A stretch of DNA of 64,000 nt from contig DATGUM010000028.1 of the NCBI GenBank assembly GCA_035301345.1, forward strand, positions 1-64,000, given 5' to 3'. Below are positions 53,930 through 61,733 of the stretch, in pieces (the stretch's first letter is position 1; every line of letters starts with the position of its first letter). A program made the position numbers and the translations under genes. Source of the stretch: CALAMD01 sp035301345. GTDB taxonomy: Bacteria > Bacillota > Bacilli > Bacillales > Amphibacillaceae. The notes beneath the pieces were generated by a model. That model saw nothing but the letters and a program-made list of their open reading frames with translations. It was not told the origin of the DNA and searched no databases.

Positions 53930-54484
53930 TTAAAAACTTTGCGGTGTCGCGACTACCATAATTTTTGCTTCTTCTGTTTCGGACAAGTTTTCCCAACGAT
54001 GAGGGACAGTACTTGGAAAATATAACGTATCCCCCTCTTCTAACTTGTAACTTTCATACCCTTCAAGCACGCACAACACTTTTCCTTTAAGTACGTATGT
54101 AAATTCTTCTCCTTGATGAGTGACTGCATCTTCCGAGTCACTTCCCCCTGGAAATGTAATGATACACGGTTGCATTAAATGATTCGGTCCTCTTGATAGC
54201 AACTCTTCTGTCACTACACCTAGCTCACTTTTATTTCTTTGCAAAATCGGCCTTCTTTTATTTCTTATTAACTCAGCTAAGTCTTCATCTTTATCAATAA
54301 AAAAATAAGCTGCTGACAGCCCCATCGCATTCGCTATGTTTTTCATCGTTATTACATTTGGTATCGTCTTATTATTTTCAATTTTACTTATCGCGCCTGG
54401 AGACAATCCTGATTTTTCTGCTAAGTCACGAATCGAAAAGTCACGATTCATCCGTTCTTTTTTTATAGCATTTCCGATATCCAC
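53930..54484 (-). CDS. XRE-family regulator with C-terminal cupin (PuuR-like)
   Basis: A 184-residue regulator. Residues 1-65 form a Cro/CI helix-turn-helix (FSIRDLAEKSGLSPGAISKIE). Residues 110-180 are a cupin barrel (VTHQGEEFTYVLKGKV and GDTLYFPSTVPHRWEN), which senses a ligand or metal. GTG start behind GAGGGTGA. It directly follows the formimidoyltransferase gene (29 bases) and is the probable local regulator of that operon. PuuR and related proteins control polyamine or nitrogen catabolism. Confidence 0.9.
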   Translation of the reverse strand: MDIGNAIKKERMNRDFSIRDLAEKSGLSPGAISKIENNKTIPNVITMKNIANAMGLSAAYFFIDKDEDLAELIRNKRRPILQRNKSELGVVTEELLSRGPNHLMQPCIITFPGGSDSEDAVTHQGEEFTYVLKGKVLCVLEGYESYKLEEGDTLYFPSTVPHRWENLSETEEAKIMVVATPQSF

Positions 54485-54513
54485 TTGATCACCCTCATAT
54501 CAGTCATATTAAA

Positions 54514-55407
54514 TTATACTCTATTCTCTAACACTTGCTTCTCTGCATTAAAATCTTCTAATTGCATATAGTAAGCAGCGCTATCTATGAGTGCTTGTGC
54601 CGGAGCAATGCCGTACACTTCCGCCCCTAACACGTCAACGCCATATCTACGTGCTTCCATTCGAATCGTTTCTAATACGCGGTAAAGAGGAATGACTTCA
54701 TAATTCACAATGTCCATTGATACTTGTGTCATATGTCGTTCTGCTAATTTTAGCCCAATCGCTTTACAATCTTTAAACCCACCATTAGATTCACGAATGA
54801 TTTTAGCAATTGATTTTGCTATTTCTACATTTGGCGTATTTAAATTCACATTAAAGGCGACTAACGGCATACGTGCTGCCACTGCTGTCACACCAGCTGT
54901 CGGATGGATACGTTGCTCACCGTAATCAGGCTTCCACTCATCTTTCTTTATTTTATCAGCCATTTTTTCAAACTGCCCGTGACGAATATGAGACAAATTC
55001 TTTCGCTCAGCCGATGATGCTGAATGTTCGTATAAAAATGTTGGTACATTAAGTTCTTCGCTCACACGTTCTGCAAACGTTTTTGATAACTGAATGCATG
55101 CTTCCATAGATATATTTTTCACCGGGACAAAAGGAACAACATCTGTCGCTCCCATCCGTGGATGTGCACCCGAATGTTCTTGCATATTAATATGTTTTGT
55201 TGCATACTTTACGAGCGAAAACGCAACTTCAGCAATTTTATCTGGAGCGCCTAACATCGCAATACTCATCCGGTTATGATCCTCATCTGACGTCACATCT
55301 AAAACAGTCACGCCTCTCGCTTCTTCTGCGATCTGTTTTAAGCGATTAATCACTTCAATATTGCGTCCTTCACTAAAATTAGGTATACATTGCACTAACT
55401 GAGTCAT
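54514..55407 (-). CDS. ftcD: Glutamate formimidoyltransferase
   Basis: A 297-residue formiminotransferase domain protein, equal to the N-terminal half of mammalian FTCD. The opening CIPNFSEGRN, the active-site region with QEHSGAHPRMGATDVVPFVP (catalytic His) and GIGLKLAE-like segment near residue 215 identify it. It moves the formimino group from formiminoglutamate to tetrahydrofolate; a glycine-specific variant serves purine fermentation. No histidine-utilisation genes are in the window, so the purine-linked neighbours make the second role worth weighing. It heads an operon with the XRE-cupin gene. Confidence 0.92.
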   Translation of the reverse strand: MTQLVQCIPNFSEGRNIEVINRLKQIAEEARGVTVLDVTSDEDHNRMSIAMLGAPDKIAEVAFSLVKYATKHINMQEHSGAHPRMGATDVVPFVPVKNISMEACIQLSKTFAERVSEELNVPTFLYEHSASSAERKNLSHIRHGQFEKMADKIKKDEWKPDYGEQRIHPTAGVTAVAARMPLVAFNVNLNTPNVEIAKSIAKIIRESNGGFKDCKAIGLKLAERHMTQVSMDIVNYEVIPLYRVLETIRMEARRYGVDVLGAEVYGIAPAQALIDSAAYYMQLEDFNAEKQVLENRV

Positions 55408-55444
55408 AAATATTCACCCTTATTTTAAATACTTATTATGAATG

Positions 55445-55527
55445 ATTATAATGTTAAATAAATGAATGCACAAGATGAGCATCTACTTATAAGTGTTTGT
55501 TAGGTCTAAATACTTATTCTCATCTTG
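55445..55527 (-). promoter_or_regulatory. ftcD promoter with long inverted repeat
   Basis: On the minus strand TTGTGC (55468-55473), 17 bases, TATAAT (55445-55450). CAAGATGAG (55471-55479) and CTCATCTTG (55519-55527) form a nine-base inverted repeat. One arm overlaps the -35; the arms are 39 bases apart. Looping repression by the XRE-cupin protein is conceivable. Confidence 0.55.
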
Positions 55528-55608
55528 CTTACCTAGTTAATCTTTCATACAATAGAAGTAACAATACGAATGAACGCATAATAATAAATAATAAAAGGAG
55601 CGAATTTT

Positions 55609-55740
55609 ATGAGAATAAAACCACTTATTTATAAATTACTCCGAATATCTAATGATCTCAATGCTATTAGGCGCGGAAGAATTGGCAAGCGAATCGGCAG
55701 ACGCATTGCTCGAAAAGGAATAAGACGACTATTCAAATAG
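55609..55740 (+). CDS. Small basic protein, 43 residues
   Basis: A short gene with AAAAGGAG eight to nine bases before ATG. The product MRIKPLIYKLLRISNDLNAI is followed by RRGRIGKRIGRRIARKG and IRRLFK: 15 Arg/Lys, no acidic residue but one Asp, strongly amphipathic. Similar tiny RRxGKRxGRR proteins recur in Bacillus genomes without known function. Its stop codon lies inside the loop of its own terminator. Binding to nucleic acid, ribosome or membrane are all possible. Confidence 0.75.
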   Translation: MRIKPLIYKLLRISNDLNAIRRGRIGKRIGRRIARKGIRRLFK

Positions 55741-55756
55741 CGAATAGTCGTTTTTT
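55725..55756 (+). terminator. Terminator overlapping the small basic gene
   Basis: ACGACTATTC pairs with GAATAGTCGT over a seven-base loop that holds the stop codon, followed by T6. Confidence 0.9.
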
Positions 55757-55788
55757 AATGGGCACTTATTTTTTTATACGATTGAATG

Positions 55789-57960
55789 TTAATTTTGTAG
55801 AGCTACTGCCACTTTCTTTTTATTTATGACATGGAAGTATAACCAGATTAAAATGTTAAATAAAATAATACAGCCGAGCAATGCAATGATACTTAAATTA
55901 AATACGCCGCTCCCAAGAGATGACGTCATTGATTCTCTCAGTCCGTAAATAACATAAGTCATTGGCATATACGGATTAATTGCTTGGAAGAAACTGTTTT
56001 GCAAAATAGCTGGGAACATCCCACCACTAGATGCAAGTTGTAACACGAGAAGAATCATTGCTATAAATCTTCCCGGGTTGTCTAACGTTATGACTAATAA
56101 CATCATAAAGAACATGTAAGTCATAGACCCTAAAATTGTTATTAAAGTGAATTGGCTTACACTTGCTACTTCTAAATTCATCCCGAATAAAAGAATCACT
56201 GTTAAAATAAGTGAAGCACCGACAGATACGACAAATCCGAGTGAAAATTTACTAAACCACCAAGAAAATCCTGATGTCGGTTTAACAGATGGTTCAGACA
56301 ATGGGAAAACTAAATTAAACGCCAATGCCCCAATATATAATCCGAGAGAAATAAACATAGGAGCAAGTGCATGACCATAATTCTTAACAGTGCTAGACTC
56401 ATTTTCTTCTAAAGACGTTGGAGAAGCAATCATATCAAAATTACTATCACCTACTGCAATATTATCAACAGACTCTGCTCCTTTTGATAACTCAAAAGCG
56501 AGCTCTCCTACCCCTTCGTCTAACGAAGCCATCCCGTCACCTAAAGCCGATGACCCTGTAGCTAAATCTTCAATACCTTTATTAAGCATTGTCGCCCCTT
56601 GATTAAGCTGTGCCGTCCCGTCAGCTAAAGAAGGGAACTCGTTTGACATAACCTCAGTCCCATTCACAAGAGATGCTGAACCACTTCTTAAATCTTCTGA
56701 ATGCGCACTAAGGGAATCAATCGCTGCAATTAATTGTGGTAAATGACTCGTCATTTGGTTAGAAACGGCTACTATTTCTTTATTTCCTTGAATCGCTTGA
56801 TCTAACCCTTTCGTCAGTTGAGAAGAACCTGCGATTAACCCTGAGTCCCCTGCAACTGCTTGATTAATACTTTTATACCCTCCAAGTGCACCAATTACTT
56901 GTGGCTGTAACACTTCTACACTATTATTTAATGTGTTTACTTGTTCACTTAATATTGGGGGAGCATCTATTTCTGCGATGACTCCTTGTAGTTCATTGAC
57001 CCCTCGCTGTACATCAGAAAGCCCTTGAATTAACTGATCAACTTCACCATTTGTAGGTACTTCATTATTCAGGGCAACGAGCCCGTCATTTAACTGCTGA
57101 CTGCCTGCTAATAAATTTTTCAGACCATCACCGAGAGGGTCTCCATTGTTTTTTACATTAGAAAGTGGAGCAACTGCTTCTTCTAACTGATGAACAGCGT
57201 TCGTGTAGTCAACAATTCCCGCATTTAAGTCGACAGCTCCTCTGTTTAAATCATTTATCCCACGATTAAAACTTTCTAATCCCTTTTGAACATCTTCAGT
57301 ACCACTTTTAAATGACAACATGTTTGAAGACATACTATTTAAGTGACTCGTAATTTCTCCATTTCCTTCAGTTAAATCTTCTGCGCCTTTTTCTATCTCC
57401 TCAGCAGCATCTCTTGCTTCAGCAAAACCTTCCCCTATCTGTTCAAGTTGCGCAAAGATAGCTTTTGTATATTCTTTCGTCACGCTTGCTGAAATATCTT
57501 CATTAATCGTCTTCATCGCTTGCTCACTTATTGTCACACTAAAAAAGTTCCTTCCCGGATCAACAGTATATTTCAAGCTCATTTCTTCTGGATGATCTGA
57601 AAGGACTGTTGAAGCTTTTTCAGAAAAATCATTTGGAATAGTAATGATCATGTAATAATCACCAGCTTCATATCCCTTTTTCGCAACATCCTCATCGACA
57701 AAGTGCCAATCTAAATCATTATTTTCTTTTAAATTACCGATTAATTCATCACCAACACGTAGCGTTTGATCCTCAAATGATGATGACTCATCTAAATTAA
57801 CGACAGCTACTGGAAGATTTGACGTATTGCCAAAAGGATCCCAATAAGCACTCAAAATAATACCAGCATAAATGATTGGAACGAACAATATCCCACCCAT
57901 CATCATCATAAGTTTTTTATTGGTAAATACTTTCTTCCATTCAGCTTTAAACATCTTCAT
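55789..57960 (-). CDS. YhgE/Pip domain membrane protein
   Basis: A 723-residue protein with one N-terminal helix (about residues 20-40), a large extracellular domain and five C-terminal helices. The extracellular part opens with LPVAVVNLDESS and contains many heptad-like repeats of the form LNxGxxxLxxG (for example GIEDLATGSSALGDGMASL), the YhgE/Pip signature. The C-terminal part is ABC-2 permease-like. Family members include phage-infection protein Pip and the Bacillus YhgE. Its start overlaps the Rrf2 gene by 14 bases, so both are coupled. Transport or cell-envelope defence are suggested roles, unproven. Confidence 0.88.
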   Translation of the reverse strand: MKMFKAEWKKVFTNKKLMMMMGGILFVPIIYAGIILSAYWDPFGNTSNLPVAVVNLDESSSFEDQTLRVGDELIGNLKENNDLDWHFVDEDVAKKGYEAGDYYMIITIPNDFSEKASTVLSDHPEEMSLKYTVDPGRNFFSVTISEQAMKTINEDISASVTKEYTKAIFAQLEQIGEGFAEARDAAEEIEKGAEDLTEGNGEITSHLNSMSSNMLSFKSGTEDVQKGLESFNRGINDLNRGAVDLNAGIVDYTNAVHQLEEAVAPLSNVKNNGDPLGDGLKNLLAGSQQLNDGLVALNNEVPTNGEVDQLIQGLSDVQRGVNELQGVIAEIDAPPILSEQVNTLNNSVEVLQPQVIGALGGYKSINQAVAGDSGLIAGSSQLTKGLDQAIQGNKEIVAVSNQMTSHLPQLIAAIDSLSAHSEDLRSGSASLVNGTEVMSNEFPSLADGTAQLNQGATMLNKGIEDLATGSSALGDGMASLDEGVGELAFELSKGAESVDNIAVGDSNFDMIASPTSLEENESSTVKNYGHALAPMFISLGLYIGALAFNLVFPLSEPSVKPTSGFSWWFSKFSLGFVVSVGASLILTVILLFGMNLEVASVSQFTLITILGSMTYMFFMMLLVITLDNPGRFIAMILLVLQLASSGGMFPAILQNSFFQAINPYMPMTYVIYGLRESMTSSLGSGVFNLSIIALLGCIILFNILIWLYFHVINKKKVAVALQN

Positions 57961-58462
57961 TATTTTCACCTTTTCCTTGCTGTAAAAACTCACTTAAAGA
58001 CATATCATTCCAGTTTATTTTCGGTATGCTAGACGAATCAAATACTTCGTCCATAAGATCAGCCAAAGTAACAGTTGAAAAATAATCAATTAATAATTTA
58101 TCTGCATGATGAAATAAATGATGAAGAATATTGTTACCTTTCTCAGTAAACTTTCCTCCCTCGAAAACAAAATTAATTAAACCTGTATCTTTAAACATTT
58201 CGATAGGACCTTCAACAGCCTCAATAACATCTAGTACGCTAATCTCATTTAAATCTTTCGCTAATGAAATCCCTCCTTTATTACCCGAAACCGAAGTAAT
58301 AATATCTTTAACGACTAACCTGCGAGTAATCTTTTTCAAATATGAAGGCGAAACTTCTAAACGGTCACTAATTTCATCCGTTGATAAAGGAATTTGATGA
58401 TCCTGTGTCGCAAGTAAGATTAATATACATGCTGCTTGTTCAACTGCTTTTTTTAATTTCAA
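57947..58462 (-). CDS. Rrf2-family regulator lacking Fe-S cysteines
   Basis: A 171-residue winged-helix regulator. LSTDEISDRLEVSPSYLKKITRRL is the recognition region and VSGNKGGISLAKDLNEISVLDVIEAVEGP the typical wing and dimer helix. The cysteine trio used by IscR/NsrR to hold a cluster is missing; a single Cys lies near residue 12. TTG start behind GAGGTG. It is coupled to the YhgE-like gene, which it likely controls in response to a non-Fe-S signal. Confidence 0.88.
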   Translation of the reverse strand: MKLKKAVEQAACILILLATQDHQIPLSTDEISDRLEVSPSYLKKITRRLVVKDIITSVSGNKGGISLAKDLNEISVLDVIEAVEGPIEMFKDTGLINFVFEGGKFTEKGNNILHHLFHHADKLLIDYFSTVTLADLMDEVFDSSSIPKINWNDMSLSEFLQQGKGENNEDV

Positions 58463-58495
58463 TACGACCACCTCGTGTTTTATCTATTTAATATA

Positions 58496-58506
58496 TCCAT
58501 TATGGA
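58496..58506 (-). promoter_or_regulatory. Candidate Rrf2 operator
   Basis: TCCAT-T-ATGGA is a perfect 11-base palindrome about 35 bases before the Rrf2 start. The flanks (ATA left, CTTA right) are A/T-rich as at many autoregulated Rrf2 promoters. Confidence 0.35.
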
Positions 58507-58751
58507 CTTAATTTATCTATAATAAGATTAATCATTTTTAGATAAAAAAGCAAGTACTTAAACACTTCTTTTTTTAATGAATATCTAACAATCAATAATG
58601 ATGTCTAAAAACGAACATATTCATCACATGACAACACGAATGAAGACGTTAAATAAAATCAACTTCCTTGAATGATTAATTTTCAAGTTCTACAATAGAT
58701 AAACAACTTGTTTTAAATGTGAAAAAGTAGCATTTTAAAAGGATGATGTCA

Positions 58752-59633
58752 TTGTTAATGAACATAATAAATAAATTACAAGCATATGCTTCCGGCTCAG
58801 GTTTATGGGTCTGGGTCGGTGAGAAAGCGATTAGAGTAGTCGTCATTATTATTTTAGCGTTTATTATAAAAACAATTGGTACGCGAACAATTAACACGAT
58901 ATTTAAAGAAAAGGCTCATTCAAAAATTCGCCTCACGACAAATAGAAGAGAACAGACATTAAGAAACTTATTAAATAATATGCTCTCTTACGTCCTCGTA
59001 GCTATCGTTATTTTAATGATTTTAGATACATTTGATGTACCTATCCGCACAATGCTCGCTGGTGCCGGTGTCGCTGGGTTAGCCGTCGGGTTCGGTGCAC
59101 AAAAACTTGTAAAAGATATTATTTCTGGCTTTTTCATTATTTTTGAAGATCAGTTTTCGGTTGGTGACTATATCGAGATTGGGGATATTGAAGGTGATGT
59201 AGAAGTGATCGGCTTACGTACAACGACGTTACGAAGTTACTATGGTCAACGCTACGTCATTCCGAATGGAAACATCGAAATCGTCACGAACTATTCGACG
59301 GTTAACGGGTTTGCGATGGTTGAAATTAACCTTCCGTATGAAACAGATATCGTGAAAGCTGAAAAAATGGTCACTGAAATCTTGCCACAGCTCCCGGAAA
59401 AGTATGACGTTTTCGTCGGCGAACCTGAAATCAACGGTGTACAAGCACTTGAACTATCGAATTACGTTCTTAGAATTCGCGCTGAAACGACACCTGTTAT
59501 GCAATGGCAAGGCGCACGAATTATTCGTAAAGAAGTGAAAGAACACTTATTCGAACGAGGCATCGACATTCCTTCACCACGATTACTCGTATATTCCGAG
59601 CATGGCAGTGCTGAGAATGCGAGGGAAGTATAG
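58752..59633 (+). CDS. Small-conductance mechanosensitive channel (MscS family)
   Basis: A 293-residue channel. Three N-terminal helices end in the pore-lining segment MLAGAGVAGLAVGFGAQKLVKD with the Ala/Gly packing of MscS TM3; the beta domain starts at FEDQFSVGDYIEIGDIEG. The cytoplasmic cage fills the C-terminus. It opens on osmotic downshock to release solutes, relevant to a salt-adapted cell. Start codons ATG 58743, TTG 58752 and ATG 58758 compete; AAAAGGATG favours the TTG. Confidence 0.92.
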   Translation: MLMNIINKLQAYASGSGLWVWVGEKAIRVVVIIILAFIIKTIGTRTINTIFKEKAHSKIRLTTNRREQTLRNLLNNMLSYVLVAIVILMILDTFDVPIRTMLAGAGVAGLAVGFGAQKLVKDIISGFFIIFEDQFSVGDYIEIGDIEGDVEVIGLRTTTLRSYYGQRYVIPNGNIEIVTNYSTVNGFAMVEINLPYETDIVKAEKMVTEILPQLPEKYDVFVGEPEINGVQALELSNYVLRIRAETTPVMQWQGARIIRKEVKEHLFERGIDIPSPRLLVYSEHGSAENAREV

Positions 59634-59662
59634 AGGAAAATGAAAGACAAAGAATAACTTTA

Positions 59663-59692
59663 AAAAGCTAAGCCCTAGTGGACTTAGCTTTT
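59663..59692 (+). terminator. MscS terminator
   Basis: AAAAGCTAAG and CTTAGCTTTT form a ten-base stem over ten bases, followed by TTATTTTTAT. Confidence 0.88.
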
Positions 59693-59743
59693 ATTTTTAT
59701 AAATAACCAATATGATACGATAACAAAAAAAGGAGTAATTCAT

Positions 59744-59949
59744 ATGAAAACGATCACAGTGAGGTTAAACGAAGAAGAAGTAAAAGCATTTGGCGCTTAT
59801 GCTGAATTAAAAGGCATACCTTTATCAACACTTTTTAAAAAGACACTAGAAAAAAACTTGAAGATGAATTTGATATGGCTGTCATCGCTGCATATGAAGC
59901 GAGCGAAACGGAAGAAACGTTTACATATGAAGAAATGAAAAATATATGA
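59744..59949 (+). pseudogene. RelB/DUF6290-type antitoxin, frameshifted at A AAA AAC
   Basis: AAAAAAAGGAG precedes ATG 59744. The first 35 codons (MKTITVRLNEEEVKAFGAYA then ELKGIPLSTLFKKTLE) are a ribbon-helix-helix antitoxin start. In frame zero the remainder turns basic and ends at 59938. A -1 shift at the heptamer A-AAA-AAC (59851-59857) instead gives LEDEFDMAVIAAYEASETEE and TFTYEEMKNI, ending at 59949, the acidic tail normal for this family. An indel in the A7 run, a sequencing error, or programmed slippage could explain it. No toxin gene follows; a terminator begins at once. Confidence 0.75.
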
Positions 59950-59978
59950 GGACTTTAATGTTTGAACAGTTAAAGTCC
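59950..59978 (+). terminator. Hairpin after the antitoxin remnant
   Basis: GGACTTTAA and TTAAAGTCC pair over 11 bases, starting right after the -1 frame stop codon. The trailing T-run is short. Confidence 0.6.
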
Positions 59979-60032
59979 TTATACGATAAGATCCCTGACG
60001 TCATCCTTCTTTATGTTATCTTCTCTTTCATA

Positions 60033-60409
60033 TTACCCTCCACATTCATTATCTTTAATGATTTGATTCTTTTCCTTCTCATTAAACGAATCCATCCACT
60101 TCTTTTCATTCACTAAAAACGGAAGTATTTTTCAAAAACAATATGCGACTCTAAAATATCATCCACGACGTCTTCTTCAGTACGAGCATGATCAATTTTA
60201 CATGTGAATTAATCAATTAATTAATTGACTAATTCAGGTACTTCTTGAGGCGAAGCCGTTGAAAAATCAGCAACTCTTATATAATTTTCTGTCGTCTTAA
60301 ATTGCCCTTTGTCATATTGTAAACGATCTGTTAGCTTTTCATGAATTGATTTTATGACTGAAATAGATAATGATACATTATTTTCAATTTGAGCAAAAAA
60401 TACAGTGGT
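60033..60409 (-). pseudogene. Fic/Doc-domain protein remnant
   Basis: The minus strand encodes decayed Fic-family sequence. SVIKSIHEKLTDRL and QYDKGQFKTTENYIRVAD match the GxFRTxxNxI region before the Fic core, and ASPQEVPELV the PPPEEVPxL helix. Two in-frame TAA codons interrupt a TTAATTAATTGATTAATT repeat near 60206-60230. Reading continues (FTCKIDHARTEEDVVDDILE, then SHIVFE), but the catalytic HPFxDGNGR motif is gone. A further fragment ends at 60033. The protein would have been an AMPylase-type toxin or regulator. Confidence 0.72.
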
Positions 60410-60425
60410 TTATTGAATCTATTTA

Positions 60426-60589
60426 AAATCTAATTTAGATTTATGTATGAGTCTTCCCTCCACAATATGGCAATCATTATTTTCCTAATAACAAACACTC
60501 TTTCATTTCAAACGAGAAATTTTATAAAGTTTCCATATCTTGCTATTTAAGCTGACAAATGTTTTTCTTTTCACGATTACGTATATAAT
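60426..60589 (+). promoter_or_regulatory. adaA upstream region
   Basis: TATAAT (60584-60589) stands 22 bases before adaA without a good -35, as expected for a promoter that needs methylated AdaA. AAATCTAA-T-TTAGATTT (60426-60442) is a perfect inverted repeat further up. The rest of the stretch shows nothing recognisable. Confidence 0.4.
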
Positions 60590-60610
60590 TTAAGTAAGGG
60601 TGGTGAAAGC

Positions 60611-61171
60611 ATGCTAACAAAGCCAACAGAAGAACAAAAACAGGCAATTATTGAAAATGACAAAAGCTATGACGACAAGTTTTTTTATGCTGTAAAGACG
60701 ACAAAAATATTCTGCAGACCTTCTTGTAAATCAAGAGTACCTAACTTTGATAATGTGAGTATTTCATTAACTGCAGAAGATGCCATAAAGGCAGGATATA
60801 GACCTTGTAAACGTTGTAAATCAGGTGGCAAACACTTACCTGATGAAGAATGGATAACACATGTTGAACTGTATATAAAGGAAAATTATGCAAAACCGTT
60901 AACGCTAAATAAGATAGCTGATAATTGCCATGGTAGCCCTTATCACCTCCATCGTGTGTTTAAAAAGATAAAAGGAATAACACCACTAGCGTACATACAA
61001 CAGATTAGGATATCAAAGGCAAAAGAATATTTACTTCAGACTGAATTGCCTATTCAAAAAATTGGCGAATTAGTCGGTATTCCAAATGCCTCTCGCTTTT
61101 CAACACTGTTCAAAGAAAAAAACAAACAAACTCCAAAATCATTTAGAAATAAATATAGAAAGAGAGGATGA
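60611..61171 (+). CDS. adaA: Methylphosphotriester-DNA methyltransferase/activator AdaA
   Basis: A 186-residue protein equal to B. subtilis AdaA. The N-terminal zinc domain has FCRPSCKSRVPNF (Cys35, Cys39) and RPCKRCKSG (Cys66, Cys69); Cys35 takes the methyl group from phosphotriesters. The C-terminal AraC-type domain (residues 85-183) binds DNA, with LTLNKIADNCHGSPYHLHRVF as first helix-turn-helix. Methylation turns it into an activator of the operon. GGGTGGTG precedes ATG. It overlaps nothing but stands one base from adaB. Confidence 0.95.
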   Translation: MLTKPTEEQKQAIIENDKSYDDKFFYAVKTTKIFCRPSCKSRVPNFDNVSISLTAEDAIKAGYRPCKRCKSGGKHLPDEEWITHVELYIKENYAKPLTLNKIADNCHGSPYHLHRVFKKIKGITPLAYIQQIRISKAKEYLLQTELPIQKIGELVGIPNASRFSTLFKEKNKQTPKSFRNKYRKRG

Positions 61172-61172
61172 G

Positions 61173-61703
61173 ATGATGAACATTAATCAAAAGCAAACTG
61201 TTTATTACGGTAAAATCACATGTGAAAATCACTTTATTTATATTGCAGCAACTAATAAAGGCCTATGCTACGTTGGCTCCCCAAATGAAGGAGTAAATGA
61301 ATTAAATCATTGGATAAATAAAAAACAATTCATCCCAACGCTCATAGAAGATAAAGAGAAAATCAAGCCATATACCATGCAACTGCAAGACTATTTGAGT
61401 GGAAAGAGAAAAAGCTTTGATGTTCCAATAGACGTAAAAGGTACACCCTTTCAAGAAGCAGTATGGAATGAACTCAAAAATATTCCTTATGGCAAAACAG
61501 TTTCATATACAGACATAGCTAACAGTATCGGCAACCCTACAGCTGTACGAGCCGTCGGGGCAGCAGTCGGAGCAAACCCTGTTTTAATAGTTATTCCATG
61601 TCACCGAGTCATTGCAAAAAACGGACGCCTAACTGGCTTTCGTGGGGGTATTTCTATGAAAGAGAAGTTATTAGCACTTGAAAATAGTACAAAGGTAAAC
61701 TAA
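61173..61703 (+). CDS. adaB: O6-methylguanine-DNA methyltransferase (AdaB/Ogt)
   Basis: A 176-residue suicide methyltransferase. The acceptor Cys is in VIPCHRVI, preceded by the helix-turn-helix GNPTAVRAVGAAVGANP and followed by LTGFRGGISMKEKLL. Length fits the family. Two adjacent ATG codons (61173, 61176) both suit AGAGAGG. It repairs O6-methylguanine and O4-methylthymine. Its start lies just beyond the adaA stop codon. Confidence 0.95.
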   Translation: MMNINQKQTVYYGKITCENHFIYIAATNKGLCYVGSPNEGVNELNHWINKKQFIPTLIEDKEKIKPYTMQLQDYLSGKRKSFDVPIDVKGTPFQEAVWNELKNIPYGKTVSYTDIANSIGNPTAVRAVGAAVGANPVLIVIPCHRVIAKNGRLTGFRGGISMKEKLLALENSTKVN

Positions 61704-61733
61704 CAAAAGCGCAAAGGAATGGGGGAAGTAGAT

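Noticed and set aside
59950..60032. A toxin gene downstream of the RelB-like antitoxin
   Set aside because: A hairpin begins directly after the stop and no frame with a ribosome binding site follows on the plus strand.
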